Of a stretch of 42,621 nucleotides of DNA, positions 28,434-37,831 are shown in pieces. How positions within the stretch are numbered: position 1 is the first letter of the stretch; every line of letters starts with the position of its first letter. Origin of the DNA: Roseomonas sp. (GTDB taxonomy: Bacteria > Pseudomonadota > Alphaproteobacteria > Acetobacterales > Acetobacteraceae); assembly GCA_020249145.1 (NCBI GenBank), contig JADCGF010000048.1, forward strand, positions 1-42,621, read 5' to 3'. Position numbers and translations under genes: made by a program. The notes beneath the pieces were generated by a model that saw nothing but the letters and a program-made list of their open reading frames with translations, did no database searches and was not told the origin of the DNA.

Positions 28434-28901
28434 TCAGTCCAGCACGCGGAAAATCGCTTCAATCTCCACCGGGATTTGGTTGGGCAGGCTGCCAAAGCCA
28501 ACGGCGGAGCGCGCATGCTGGCCATTATCACCCAGCACCGCGACGAAAAGATCAGAACAGCCATTGATGATACGCGGATGTTCGCGAAATTCCGGCACCG
28601 CATTGACCATGCCAAGCACCTTCAGCGCGCGCAGACGGGAAAGCCCGCCGGCAGCGGAAGCCGCCACTGACAGCAAGGAAAGCCCAACCCGGCGCGCGAG
28701 CTGATAGGCTTCATCAATGCTGACTTCGGTTGGCACCTTGCCACCGATCGGTTTGCCTTCCGCATCGCGTGGCCCCTGGCCTGACAGGTAGATGATGTTC
28801 CCATCGCGCCGGAAGGGCACATAAGTCCCAAGCGGCTTCGGTGCCGGCGGCAGGACCAAGCCAAGTGCTGCCAGGCGGGCTTCGGGGGTGTCTTCAGGCA
28901 T
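28434..28901 (-). CDS. RidA/YjgF family protein
   Basis: This member of the Rid family has about 155 residues. RidA proteins hydrolyse reactive enamine/imine intermediates, while several subgroups have unknown roles. The protein starts RLAALGLVLPP and has YVPFRRDGNIIYLSGQGP, LRALKVLGMVNAVPEF and ARSAVGFGSLPNQIPVEIEA, typical of the longer Rid subgroup. The canonical RidA arginine appears to be replaced in an ARSAVG context, so activity on imines is uncertain. The ATG at 28901 follows AGGAGAGAG and is preferred over upstream codons. A paralog lies at 37832. Confidence 0.87.
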   Translation of the reverse strand: MPEDTPEARLAALGLVLPPAPKPLGTYVPFRRDGNIIYLSGQGPRDAEGKPIGGKVPTEVSIDEAYQLARRVGLSLLSVAASAAGGLSRLRALKVLGMVNAVPEFREHPRIINGCSDLFVAVLGDNGQHARSAVGFGSLPNQIPVEIEAIFRVLD

Positions 28902-28985
28902 TTCTCTCTCCTGCATGTGGTAAGAATACTCGACACGGCTTGGCCAAGGCTGGCAAGCTTTGGGCTTGAATATTGGAGTTTCCCC

Positions 28986-30335
28986 ATGCACCAGGATCAG
29001 CACGGCCTTGCCATCACCAGCGCATCGGATGGTGCAACACGCGCCTATGATCATGTGGTGACGGGATATCTGAAATATCGTGCCGATACGCCAGCGCGCA
29101 TGAAGGCGCTGCTGGAAGCGGATGGCGAGATGCCGATGGCGCGGGTGTTGCAGTCAGCGCTTTTGTTGCTTGGCTATAAGGCCGCATTGCTGCCCGCCGC
29201 GCGTGAAGCGGCCGCGGCCGCCACGCGGCTTGCCGCGACAGCAAGCGCGCGGGAAGCGGCGCATGCGGCTGCCGTGACCGCCTGGGCCGAGGGAGATTTG
29301 GACCAGGCGCTGGCAGGGTGGGAGGCGATTTTGCGCGACCGCCCGCATGATATCCTGGCGTTTCGGTTGCATCACTTCAATGCCTTTTGGCTGGGGCGCG
29401 CGGGCTTGATGCAACGCGTGGTGGATAGTGTTTATCCTTATTGGACCGCGGCGCTGCCGGCCTTTGGCAGTATTCTGGCCTGTCGCTGCTTCGCACATGA
29501 GGAATGCGGCAACTACCAGGTGGCGGAAGAAAGCGGCCGCGCCGCGATTGACCTTGACCCGGGCGATTTATGGGCCGCGCATGCGGTGGCGCATGTGATG
29601 GAAATGCAGGGCAGGCGTGGTGAAGGCATTGCCTGGCTCGCTGGCCTTGAAAAGAACTGGGAAGGCGCTTCCAACCTGGCGCATCATCTGTTCTGGCACC
29701 GCGCGATGTATCATCTGGAACGGGCGGAATCCGAAGACGTGCTGGCGCTTTACGACAAGGGCTTTCGGAATCTGCAAAGCCCGCTGACGGAAGCCGCCCC
29801 TGATCTTTACATTGATGTGCAGAATGCCGCTTCCATGCTGTTTCGCTTGCAACGCCAGGGCGTGAATGTGGGTGCGCGATGGGAGGAATTGGCGGATAAG
29901 GCGGAAGCACGGATTGGCGATTGCCTTTCCGCCTTTACACTGCCGCATTGGATGATGGCACTGGTGGCGGCAGGGCGTTTCCAGGCTGCAACGAAGCTTT
30001 TGGACGGTATTCGCGATGCCATTGCCGCTTGCGCTACACTGGCGCCCATCCTGCGCGATGCAGCATTGCCGGTGTGTGAGGCAGTATTGGCGCATGGGCG
30101 TGGTGATCACGCCCGCGCCGTTGCCGTGATGCGCCCTGCCATTGGTGTGATGCATCGCATGGGCGGCAGCCATGCGCAGCAGGATGTGCTGGAACAGCTT
30201 TTCCTGGATGCAGCCATGAAAGCCGGTATGTTGGCCGATGCGCGGCTGTTGCTGGAACGCGTGGCCGGGCGCCATCCCGTGCCGCCGGAACGTCGTGTGG
30301 GTTATGCCAGCGCCTCCGCCGCCGTGATGCATTGA
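28986..30335 (+). CDS. Tetratricopeptide-repeat protein, TTC38-like
   Basis: About 450 residues, helical throughout, with TPR-like repeats such as AVTAWAEGDLDQALAGWEAIL, CGNYQVAEESGRAAIDLDPGD and SNLAHHLFWHRAMYHLER. The composition and the FWHRA..HLE block resemble bacterial TTC38-type proteins, whose role is unknown. No signal peptide is seen, so it is probably cytoplasmic. The ATG at 28986 (MHQDQHGLAITS) follows GGAG; the longer frame from 28917 is unlikely. It is divergent from the RidA gene across 84 bp. An AhpD-like gene follows after 14 bp. Confidence 0.78.
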   Translation: MHQDQHGLAITSASDGATRAYDHVVTGYLKYRADTPARMKALLEADGEMPMARVLQSALLLLGYKAALLPAAREAAAAATRLAATASAREAAHAAAVTAWAEGDLDQALAGWEAILRDRPHDILAFRLHHFNAFWLGRAGLMQRVVDSVYPYWTAALPAFGSILACRCFAHEECGNYQVAEESGRAAIDLDPGDLWAAHAVAHVMEMQGRRGEGIAWLAGLEKNWEGASNLAHHLFWHRAMYHLERAESEDVLALYDKGFRNLQSPLTEAAPDLYIDVQNAASMLFRLQRQGVNVGARWEELADKAEARIGDCLSAFTLPHWMMALVAAGRFQAATKLLDGIRDAIAACATLAPILRDAALPVCEAVLAHGRGDHARAVAVMRPAIGVMHRMGGSHAQQDVLEQLFLDAAMKAGMLADARLLLERVAGRHPVPPERRVGYASASAAVMH

Positions 30336-30349
30336 AAGGATGATAAGCC

Positions 30350-30688
30350 ATGACTGAAGTCAAGGATTGGGCGAAGTACAGCGCCGGGCTGAAGGCGCGT
30401 GGCAAGGAATTGGGGCAATTGCACCCTGATATCGTGAAGGGTTTTGTGGCACTTTCAAATGGCTCGGCGCAAACCAAGCATTTGGATGCCAAGACGCGCG
30501 AATTTATCGCGCTAGCCGTTGCCATCACCACCAAATGCGATGGCTGCATTGATGCCCATGCACGCAAGGCCAAGGCCGCCGGCGCCACCAAGGAAGAAAT
30601 AGCCGAAGCGCTTGGCGTCGCCATCGCGCTCAATGCCGGCGCGGCCTATACCTATGCGCTGCATGTGCTGGATGCGGTGGACGATTAG
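30350..30688 (+). CDS. AhpD/carboxymuconolactone decarboxylase-like protein
   Basis: The 112-residue all-alpha protein has the redox CxxC-x3-H motif of AhpD-like proteins (CDGCIDAH). Flanking helices are REFIALAVAITTK and ATKEEIAEALGVAIALNAG. Such proteins act as peroxidase-like or disulfide reductase partners. The decarboxylase name of the Pfam family does not apply to CxxC members. It is preceded by a Shine-Dalgarno-like AAAGGATG and is likely cotranscribed with the TPR gene. Confidence 0.9.
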   Translation: MTEVKDWAKYSAGLKARGKELGQLHPDIVKGFVALSNGSAQTKHLDAKTREFIALAVAITTKCDGCIDAHARKAKAAGATKEEIAEALGVAIALNAGAAYTYALHVLDAVDD

Positions 30689-30694
30689 CCTTGT

Positions 30695-31573
30695 TCACCC
30701 CAGGCTTTTCTTCGCTACCGCAAGGGCAGTCCGCTGTTCCTTGGTGACCGCGGGATAATGCAGGTCAAGCTTTTCCAGCGCTTCGATGATGGCGGCCACC
30801 ACCACCAGGCGCGTGAACCATTTCGCATCTGCCGGCACCACGAACCACGGCGCATGAGGCGCGGCGGTGGCGCTGATCGCGGCCTGATAGGCCTTCATGT
30901 AATCATCCCAATGGGCGCGTTCCGCGACATCATTGGGTGAGAATTTCCAATTCTTCTCGGGCTCCTCAATTCGGGAAAGGAAGCGCTTTTTTTGTTCATC
31001 TTGGCTGACATTCAGGAAGAATTTCAGTACCACCGTGCCCTGCCGCGCCAGATAGCGTTCATAGGCCGCGATATCTTCCAGCCTTTCATCCCAGATTTTC
31101 TTGCCGATCAAGGATGGCGGCAGCCTTTGCCGCGCAAGCAATTCAGGATGCACGCGCAGCACCAACGCTTCCTCATACCAGGAACGGTTATGGATCCCGA
31201 TGCGCCCACGTTCCGGCAACGCAATGGAATGGCGCCAGAGGAAATCATGGTCCAATTCTATCGCCCCTGGCGCCTTGAAGGAATGCACTTGGCAGCCCTG
31301 CGGATTGACGCCGGAAAACACATGCCTGATGGCGCCATCTTTCCCTGCGGCATCCATCGCCTGGAAGATGCACAAGACCGACCAGCGATCCTGCGCATAG
31401 AGCTTATCCTGCATCTCCGCCAGCCGCACGACACCCTGTTGCAGCAGCGCCTCGGCCGCCGTTTTTTCCATCTCGAGCGCGGCGGTATCCCCCGGGTCAT
31501 AATCCTTCAGGCGAAAGCCGCGCCCCTTGGTCACCCGATAGCGATCCAGGATTTTGGTTACTCGTTTTTCCAT
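30695..31573 (-). CDS. PPK2-family polyphosphate:nucleotide phosphotransferase
   Basis: PPK2 enzymes transfer phosphate between polyphosphate and nucleotides. The Walker A-like segment is MDAAGKDGAIRHVFSGVNPQG, followed by FKAPGAIELDHDFLWR, HNRSWYEEALVLRVHPE and FFLNVSQDEQKKR, the lid and Walker B regions of class III-type proteins. At 292 residues it is the single-domain form. The ATG at 31573 shares its A with the upstream MFS stop (TGATG), so the gene is coupled and last in a long minus-strand run. Direction, ATP or GTP synthesis versus consumption, cannot be read from sequence. A Ppx homolog lies at 1215. Confidence 0.91.
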   Translation of the reverse strand: MEKRVTKILDRYRVTKGRGFRLKDYDPGDTAALEMEKTAAEALLQQGVVRLAEMQDKLYAQDRWSVLCIFQAMDAAGKDGAIRHVFSGVNPQGCQVHSFKAPGAIELDHDFLWRHSIALPERGRIGIHNRSWYEEALVLRVHPELLARQRLPPSLIGKKIWDERLEDIAAYERYLARQGTVVLKFFLNVSQDEQKKRFLSRIEEPEKNWKFSPNDVAERAHWDDYMKAYQAAISATAAPHAPWFVVPADAKWFTRLVVVAAIIEALEKLDLHYPAVTKEQRTALAVAKKSLG

Positions 31574-32808
31574 CACGCGGGTTCCTTTCGTACTTGCCGC
31601 CAGGGCATAAGAATCCATAGCGCTGCTGCCAATTGGACGGAGAAGGTCATGCCAAGCGCCCAGACATAACCCTGAGGCGCCCAGCCGCCGCTTGCGGTAC
31701 GTGGCCAGAGATCAAGAATAGCACCGATCCCTGTCTGGAAGACGAAAACCACACAAAGCATCAGGAAATTGATGGCGGTGGCAACGCGCCCCGCCAAAGC
31801 CGGCGGGAAGCCCTGCGCAATCGCCGCATAGCCCGCGGGGCCGACCGAGCCAGAGAAGGAAAAGAAGAACCACAGCAAGGCCATGACCCAGAAATTACTT
31901 GGCCCAAGCATCAGCATGGCCTGCGCAAAAAGGCAGCCAGCGACACCGATATAGGGCATCAACATGGGCGAAAAGCCGCGCGCTTGCGCGAAAGACGCGG
32001 CCTGCCCCGTAAACAGGCTGCCGAACATCATACCAAGCGCATAGATCAGCAAGGCCGCGGCGCGCACGCCATCATCCAAGCCGCCCACATCGCGCAACCA
32101 CGGCCCCGCCCAAAGCCCCTGATAGGTGAAGTTCAACGTGGAGAGCATACCAACCGTTGGCACCAGGCGCAAAAATACCGGGTCTTTAAAAATGCGGCCA
32201 TATTCGCCGATTTCCTGGCGCAAGCTGCGCCGCGCTGCGGGTGCTACACCCGGCGGCGCATTGGGCACGGAAAACCAAATCCAGGCGGAAACCATAACCG
32301 CAAGCATTGCCAGCACCGCGAAAACGCCGCGCCAGCCAATGAAGGGCAGCGCCCATTGCACCGGCATGGTGGCAGCAAGCCCGCCCATGGACGCGAAGAA
32401 CAAACCTGCCCCAGTTACCGCCGCAACGCGTTCTTTCGGATACCATTGCGTATTTGCCTTCAGCATGGCCATCAGGCCGGCGGCTACACCAACACCGGCA
32501 ACACAACGCCCGACGGCCAGCATCAGCACATCGGTTGATAGCGCACTGATCACAAAGCCCGTCGCCGCAATCAGGGCCAAGGTCGCCTGCACGCGCCGCG
32601 GGCCTTTCAAATCAAGCGCAAGCCCGATCGGCAATTGCGCCATGGCATAGGCCGCGAAAAAGCAGGCCGCGAGCAAGCCAAGCTCCGCTGCCGTCAGCCC
32701 GAATTCAAGCGCCAGAACTGGCCCGATCACCGCCACCAGGGACCGATTGGCCTGGTTGATGAAATTGATCGCTGCCAGCGGCAGGGTGATGCGGGTGAAA
32801 AGCGACAT
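31573..32808 (-). CDS. Major facilitator superfamily transporter
   Basis: The product is a 12-helix transporter of about 411 residues. The first cytoplasmic loop reads LDLKGPRRVQATL, the family loop 2-3 region. A RSLRQEIGEYGRIFKDPVF loop lies between the two halves. The composition fits a nitrate/nitrite- or organic-anion-type MFS, but the substrate is unknown. The ATG at 32808 (MSLFTRITLPLAAINF) gives a normal N-terminus; the longer upstream frame overlaps the EEP gene. It is coupled to PPK2 by TGATG. Confidence 0.88.
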   Translation of the reverse strand: MSLFTRITLPLAAINFINQANRSLVAVIGPVLALEFGLTAAELGLLAACFFAAYAMAQLPIGLALDLKGPRRVQATLALIAATGFVISALSTDVLMLAVGRCVAGVGVAAGLMAMLKANTQWYPKERVAAVTGAGLFFASMGGLAATMPVQWALPFIGWRGVFAVLAMLAVMVSAWIWFSVPNAPPGVAPAARRSLRQEIGEYGRIFKDPVFLRLVPTVGMLSTLNFTYQGLWAGPWLRDVGGLDDGVRAAALLIYALGMMFGSLFTGQAASFAQARGFSPMLMPYIGVAGCLFAQAMLMLGPSNFWVMALLWFFFSFSGSVGPAGYAAIAQGFPPALAGRVATAINFLMLCVVFVFQTGIGAILDLWPRTASGGWAPQGYVWALGMTFSVQLAAALWILMPWRQVRKEPA

Positions 32809-32852
32809 GGGCGCAGCATGGCACGGGCTCTGCCCCCCGCCCATAGGTGATT

Positions 32853-33722
32853 TCAGGGCAGCTGCAGCCGGACCGAAATCGGGCAATGGTCGCTGATCAC
32901 ATCACGCAGCGCGGGATCGCGTTCCGTATAGGACAACACGCGAAAACTATCCTTGACGAGCCAATCTGCCGCGCGCAGCCCCAGCAGAATGTGGTCCACA
33001 AAAGCGCGTCCTTGCCCATCACGCGCCCAACAGGGATTCGAAAAACCCTCCGTGGCGCGGCGCATCGGCGATGCAGCGTTCAGTATGGCAAGCATTTCAT
33101 CATCGCGCGAAAAGCGCCGATTGAAATCGCCCAGGATAACGAAGGGCATGTTTTCGCGGCGCCGTTCGGTGATCCATTCCGCCAGGATATGCGCCTGCTG
33201 GCCAAGGCTTTGGCAATCGCTGTTATTGGGCTGGCGCACAGAACCCTGAGAGCATCCGCCATCCAGGTGAATGGAAAGCAACCGCAGCCGCGCACCATTG
33301 GCACCATGCAGGGTGATATCTGCGCCACGCCGCAAGGAACGGCGCGCGGTTGGGCGAAGATCAAGCGCCATCAGGTCAGGATTGCGCGTGACATTGAGCC
33401 CCTTGCGCCAGGCAAAGCCGGCACGCTGCACATCGCTTTCCGCCGGGAAGTAGAAATCATAGGCGGTGGCGTCAAAAACGCGCGCCGCCGCCAAAGGCCC
33501 ATCCACTTCCTGCAACGCAATCACATCCGCCGCCAGCCGTTCAGCATAGGCCCGCAGGCGAACGAAATCCTGTTCGGTCCTGGCGGTTAGATCGCGCGGC
33601 AGATCAGGATGGCCGGCGGGCTTGGTGGTGAGCCAGGCGATATTCCAGGTAGCGAGTCTGATTTCCTGCGCCCATGCAGGCAGCGCCAGGAACATCAGGG
33701 CCAGAAGGATCAGCGCGCGCAT
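32853..33722 (-). CDS. Exported endonuclease/exonuclease/phosphatase-family protein
   Basis: A signal peptide (MRALILLALMFLALPAWAQ) precedes an EEP/DNase I-like fold. The motifs are RLATWNIAWL, VIALQEVDG, LLSIHLDGGC, VILGDFNRRF (catalytic Asp/Asn) and ISDHCPISVRL (catalytic Asp-His). It is a metal-dependent phosphodiesterase exported to the periplasm or beyond, of unknown substrate. Two cysteines (GGCSQ and SDCQ) may form a disulfide. It begins 7 bp after the stop of the nuclease-helicase gene. Confidence 0.88.
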   Translation of the reverse strand: MRALILLALMFLALPAWAQEIRLATWNIAWLTTKPAGHPDLPRDLTARTEQDFVRLRAYAERLAADVIALQEVDGPLAAARVFDATAYDFYFPAESDVQRAGFAWRKGLNVTRNPDLMALDLRPTARRSLRRGADITLHGANGARLRLLSIHLDGGCSQGSVRQPNNSDCQSLGQQAHILAEWITERRRENMPFVILGDFNRRFSRDDEMLAILNAASPMRRATEGFSNPCWARDGQGRAFVDHILLGLRAADWLVKDSFRVLSYTERDPALRDVISDHCPISVRLQLP

Positions 33723-33729
33723 GGTAGCC

Positions 33730-35739
33730 TCATAAAAGCTGCGCCAGATCAGGCGCGGGTTCAGGTTCTTTGGTTAAAGCTTCAAGGGGCCGCGCGCCAG
33801 AGGCCAGCAGGAAATCAGCCAGCGCATCCATCTCAGCCGCCCGGCGCGTGATGTCGTGGAAGGGATCATCGGCGGCGGAACCGGGCGGGACCCAGATGAT
33901 CGTCTCATACCGCGCGCGCGTCAGCAGCACGCGATAGGTATTCAGGATGTAGCGCTGTTCCTCAGCGCCGCGCACGATCTGCCATTGATGGCCGGCAAAG
34001 CGCCGCGCGCGCCATTGGCCGGCATGGCGCAAAAAATCGCCCCCCCAGGCAAGGCCCACCACATCCAATTCCAAACCCTGGCAATCATATTCGGTGGCGA
34101 AGGTTTCAAGCGCTTCGGAAGAACGGATATCCGGCCAGCGCTTCAGGAACCAATCGGCAATATCGGGCACCTGCACGCCAAGCCCTTCGGCGCGCAGGCG
34201 CCGCGCTCCGGCGGAAGCGACCAGCCCAGCGCGGCGCAAACCACGGCTGCGGGCGCGCAGGGCAGCGCGCCAAGCGATTGGATCGCGCGTGACGTAGTAG
34301 GGTAATTCTGGCGTCGCTTGCGCAATGGCGCGTGCGGCGGGCGCATCACCTTGCAAGACCGCATCCACCCATTCCGTGCCCCTGCTGGTGCGCAGGCTGC
34401 GAATGGGGGTTTGCAAGTCCAGATCATCATCGAAGCTGAGCCAAGCCTGCGGACCTTCGGCTAGCCGTTGCGCGGGATCGGTAGCCGTGATGCTGCGCCG
34501 GGCCGCCACCGCGCGCCAGGAAGATGAAGCCGCAATTACGCGACCCCATTCGGCAAGCCCTGCCTCTCCGGTATTGATCTCCTGCCCATTGCCGATCAGC
34601 GCGACAATCACGGCCCAACCTTCATGCCGCGCCATGATTTCCAGCGTATGGGCGGGTTCGCTTTTGGTCAGGTGGCTTTTGCGGCGCTGGCCATCGCGTG
34701 TTGCTTGCGCCTGATCCCAGGCGCGTTGGGCTTCGTCGAAAACGATAATGCGCGCTTCGGGTTTCTCCGCCGCGTTGATCACGTGATGTTCCAGAAAGCG
34801 ATGGACATTCTGCAACGCGGTGCGCGCAGCGCGTTCTGCGGCCTGAAACGCGGCACCCCCTTGCGGCGCTGCATCGCGCGCCAAGGCTTCCCGCAATACC
34901 GTCACCAGCGGCACATTGCCGGAAAGGAAGGCCGCACCTGCTTCCCGCAAGGTACCAAATACCAGATTGAGGCCGCAAAGCGTTTTGCCCGCGCCGGGAA
35001 TGCCGGTGACGAAAACGACATGGCGCCCGCCTTCAGCTTGGGCATGCGCAATCACGCGCGCAATGGCATCGGTGGTGCGGGTCAGATTATGTGCATCGGC
35101 GCGTGTGGCGCCGATATCCTGCACCGCATTGCGCCGATACAAAAGCCGCGCCGCTTCCAGCACGCTTGGTACGGGGCGATAGGCGGAACGCGCCCAGGCA
35201 TCCGCTTCAATGGGCGTCGCTGGCGACGCGATGGCTGCCTGTGCGCGCGCCACAATATCCCGCAGCATGGCGCCATTGGCGACCATGGCTGGTGCCACGC
35301 CATGCCAGAATAGCGGCAGGTCAAGATCGCGCTGCTGCGTGGCAGGGGCAACCAATACAGGAATGATCGGCACGCCACGGCTGCCGGCATGAAAATCATG
35401 CAAATCCATGGCGTAATTGTCGGTCTGGCGCAGATCAGCCAGGTCCGGCTTCTGCGCGCCCATCTTGAATTCCAGAACAAAAATCGCGCGGTCCGTCAGC
35501 AAAACGGCATCGGCGCGTTTTTCCAGGCGCAGCAAATCGCATTCCATGAAGATGTGCCAGGAAGCGTCGCCCTTAGCCAAAGCATCCTGCAACAGGGCAG
35601 CGCTGGCCTCCCAAGACTCGCGCTGCTTCAATTCAAGCGCGCCGAAACGCGCCGCCTGTTCATAGGCGAGACGCGCGGCGATGTCCGCCGGACTTTGGCG
35701 GCGAAATTCGCCTAGGCTTTGCGCGAACCACGGCCTCAT
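33730..35739 (-). CDS. Nuclease-helicase: PD-(D/E)xK-like N-terminus fused to DUF2075/Schlafen-3-like helicase
   Basis: The 669-residue protein has an N-terminal restriction-like nuclease pattern: Glu66, Asp77 (KRADAVLL) and a Glu90-x-Lys92 pair (IFVLEFKMG). The helicase domain has Walker A GIPGAGKT (246-253), Walker B FDEAQRA (335-338) and a late arginine motif YRVLLTRARYETIIWVP typical of superfamily 1 motif VI. DUF2075 proteins are DNA/RNA helicases of unknown role, and some nuclease-helicase fusions act in defence. Its stop lies 7 bp before the EEP gene, and its start overlaps the EamA gene (ATGA). Codon use is like the neighbours, so it is not an obvious recent arrival. Confidence 0.82.
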   Translation of the reverse strand: MRPWFAQSLGEFRRQSPADIAARLAYEQAARFGALELKQRESWEASAALLQDALAKGDASWHIFMECDLLRLEKRADAVLLTDRAIFVLEFKMGAQKPDLADLRQTDNYAMDLHDFHAGSRGVPIIPVLVAPATQQRDLDLPLFWHGVAPAMVANGAMLRDIVARAQAAIASPATPIEADAWARSAYRPVPSVLEAARLLYRRNAVQDIGATRADAHNLTRTTDAIARVIAHAQAEGGRHVVFVTGIPGAGKTLCGLNLVFGTLREAGAAFLSGNVPLVTVLREALARDAAPQGGAAFQAAERAARTALQNVHRFLEHHVINAAEKPEARIIVFDEAQRAWDQAQATRDGQRRKSHLTKSEPAHTLEIMARHEGWAVIVALIGNGQEINTGEAGLAEWGRVIAASSSWRAVAARRSITATDPAQRLAEGPQAWLSFDDDLDLQTPIRSLRTSRGTEWVDAVLQGDAPAARAIAQATPELPYYVTRDPIAWRAALRARSRGLRRAGLVASAGARRLRAEGLGVQVPDIADWFLKRWPDIRSSEALETFATEYDCQGLELDVVGLAWGGDFLRHAGQWRARRFAGHQWQIVRGAEEQRYILNTYRVLLTRARYETIIWVPPGSAADDPFHDITRRAAEMDALADFLLASGARPLEALTKEPEPAPDLAQLL

Positions 35740-36626
35740 GCCTTACCCTTTCGCGGCCAGGTTGCGATCAACACGCTCAGCATCATCAGCGCAAAGCCGA
35801 TGGCGTGGATGGCGGTAAACGCCTCCTGCAAGATCACCACGGCCACCAGCGCAGCGGTCGCGGGCAAGAAGGCAGTGAAAATGCCCGCAACACCGGCACC
35901 CACACGCTTCAAGCCCGCATACCAAAGCAGTAAGCAAAGCACACTCGCCGTCACGCTATGAAACGCCAGCAACGCCGCAAGGCGCGGATCCGCCAGCACA
36001 GCGATGCTGCCAATACCCGGCAAGGCAAAGGGGGCGAGCATCAATGCCGAGAAAATCTGCATCCAAAGGCTTGCCGTGATCACGCCAACGCGCCCCACGA
36101 TGCGCCGCGCCAGCAGCACGTAAAGCGCTTCACCGATCACACCGCCGAAGATCAGCAGATTGCCAAGGACAGACCCCGCAGCCCCCTCACCGCTGCGCGC
36201 AATCGTCATGGCCGCCATGCCGAAGGCCGCCAGGCTGACAGCGATCCATTGCGGCGGCGTCAGGCGTTCCCGCAGCCAAAAGGCGCTGCCCAAAGCGACC
36301 ACCGCAGGTAGGCTTGCCAATACCAGCCCGCCTTCCAAAGCCGAGGTCAGGCGCAAGCCCGCCAGCAAGCCCGCATTATAGATCACGGTGCCGAACAAAG
36401 CCTGCCAGCCAAGGTTGCGCATAACATCGCCCTCAGGCCGTGGCGCGGCTTCCAACAGGCGCGCCAAGGGCCAAAGCAAGGCCACCGCCAAAACGCAGCG
36501 CAGAAAAGCGATCATCGGAATGGGCAGCGCTTCCGCCAGCAATTTTGCAACCGCGACATTCGCGCCGACCAGCGCCATGGAGGCCGCCAATTGCAGATAA
36601 GCGATGCGCGGCGCGCCCGGTGTCAC
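35736..36626 (-). CDS. EamA-family (DMT) transporter
   Basis: A 10-helix drug/metabolite transporter of 296 residues with two EamA repeats. The first repeat contains LGSAFWLRERLTPPQWIAV and the second reads GVAGIFTAFLPATAALVAVV, ending AIGFALMMLSVLIAT. The start is a GTG at 36626 that overlaps the FemAB-like gene's stop (GTGA). The substrate is unknown. Confidence 0.88.
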   Translation of the reverse strand: MTPGAPRIAYLQLAASMALVGANVAVAKLLAEALPIPMIAFLRCVLAVALLWPLARLLEAAPRPEGDVMRNLGWQALFGTVIYNAGLLAGLRLTSALEGGLVLASLPAVVALGSAFWLRERLTPPQWIAVSLAAFGMAAMTIARSGEGAAGSVLGNLLIFGGVIGEALYVLLARRIVGRVGVITASLWMQIFSALMLAPFALPGIGSIAVLADPRLAALLAFHSVTASVLCLLLWYAGLKRVGAGVAGIFTAFLPATAALVAVVILQEAFTAIHAIGFALMMLSVLIATWPRKGKA

Positions 36627-37786
36627 GCGCCCTCATCCGCCTGGCGAAAGGGGGAAAGCGTCGCAAGCGCGGCCATTTCGCGTTCCATCGCCGGGCGTTC
36701 GCGCGCAAGAAATTCACCCACCGCGCGGGACAGCCCAGGATGCGCAATCCAATGCGCGGAATAGGTCGGCACGGGCAGATAGCCGCGCTGGATCTTGTGT
36801 TCTCCCTGCGCGCCCGCTTCAACGCGCGGAATGCCATGCGCAATCGCGAAATCCATCGCCATGTAATAGCAAAGTTCAAAATGCAAAAAGGGCACATCCA
36901 CAACGGCGCCCCAGTTGCGGCCATAAATCGCATCCCGCCCAATCAGATTAAGCGCGGCGGCGACGGGTTCTCCATCCCGCTCCGCCACCATCAGCAGCAC
37001 GCGATCACCAAGCCTTTCACCCAGCAACGGCCAGAAGGTTTTTGTGAGATAGACGCTGCGGCCCCATTTCTTATCCGTGGTGGCGCGATAGAAGCGATGA
37101 AAGGCCTGCCAATGGCGTGGCGTAATTTCTGCCCCGCGCAATGTGCGCAGCGTCAGCCCTGCCGCCTGCACATCACGCCTTTCGCGCTTCAGCGCCTTGC
37201 GCTTGCGTGATGCCAGCGCGCCCAGAAAATCATCAAAATCGCGATAGCCCGGATTGGCCCAATGGAATTGCGTGCCAAGGCGCTGCAACCATCCCGCATC
37301 GCCAAGCCTGCGCCATTCCGCTTCAGTGCAGAAGGTGGCATGCACGGATGAAGCGCCAATGCCCTGACAGGCCTGCACCAGGGCGCCCGCCAAAACATCT
37401 GGCCCGAAACCGGCTTCAGGATGCAGCAAAAGGCGCGGGCCAGGCACGGGGCTGAAGGGCACGGCCACTTGCAGCTTCGGGTAGTAATCCCCGCCGGCGC
37501 GTTCCAAAGCATCCGCCCAGCTATGGTCAAACACATATTCGCCCTGGGAATGGGATTTGGCATAGGCCGGCGCGCAAGCAAGCAGGCGCCCGGCGCCATC
37601 GCGCAAGGCCGCATGCTGGGGCAGCCAGCCCCGTTCTGCCACTGCGCTGCCGCTTTCTTCCAGCGCCAGCAGAAAGGCATGGCTCAGGAAGGGATTATCA
37701 TCGCCCGCACAGGCATCCCAATCACGCGCCGGGATGTCGGCAATGGCGCGATGCAGGGTCAGCGTCAATTCGGTTGGGCTGGTCAT
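36623..37786 (-). CDS. FemAB-like GNAT-family acyltransferase (DUF482-type)
   Basis: About 387 residues of the GNAT/FemAB-like family, with NPFLSHAFLLALEESG, ASSVHATFCTEAEWR, the FHWANPGYRDFDDFL block, and a late EAGAQGEHKIQRGYLPVPTYSAHWI segment that is the family signature. It transfers an acyl or amino-acid group to an unknown acceptor. The ATG at 37786 is chosen; a GTG at 37804 would add six residues and cannot be excluded. It is coupled to the downstream EamA gene (GTGA). Confidence 0.86.
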   Translation of the reverse strand: MTSPTELTLTLHRAIADIPARDWDACAGDDNPFLSHAFLLALEESGSAVAERGWLPQHAALRDGAGRLLACAPAYAKSHSQGEYVFDHSWADALERAGGDYYPKLQVAVPFSPVPGPRLLLHPEAGFGPDVLAGALVQACQGIGASSVHATFCTEAEWRRLGDAGWLQRLGTQFHWANPGYRDFDDFLGALASRKRKALKRERRDVQAAGLTLRTLRGAEITPRHWQAFHRFYRATTDKKWGRSVYLTKTFWPLLGERLGDRVLLMVAERDGEPVAAALNLIGRDAIYGRNWGAVVDVPFLHFELCYYMAMDFAIAHGIPRVEAGAQGEHKIQRGYLPVPTYSAHWIAHPGLSRAVGEFLARERPAMEREMAALATLSPFRQADEGA

Positions 37787-37831
37787 GCCCCTTGATGTCG
37801 TCACGGTGCCGGAGACAGCAAGCCCCGCACC

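Noticed and set aside
28939..28948. CTTGGCCAAG palindrome between RidA and the TPR gene
   Set aside because: A 10-bp palindrome is expected by chance in GC-rich DNA and does not align with a clear promoter.
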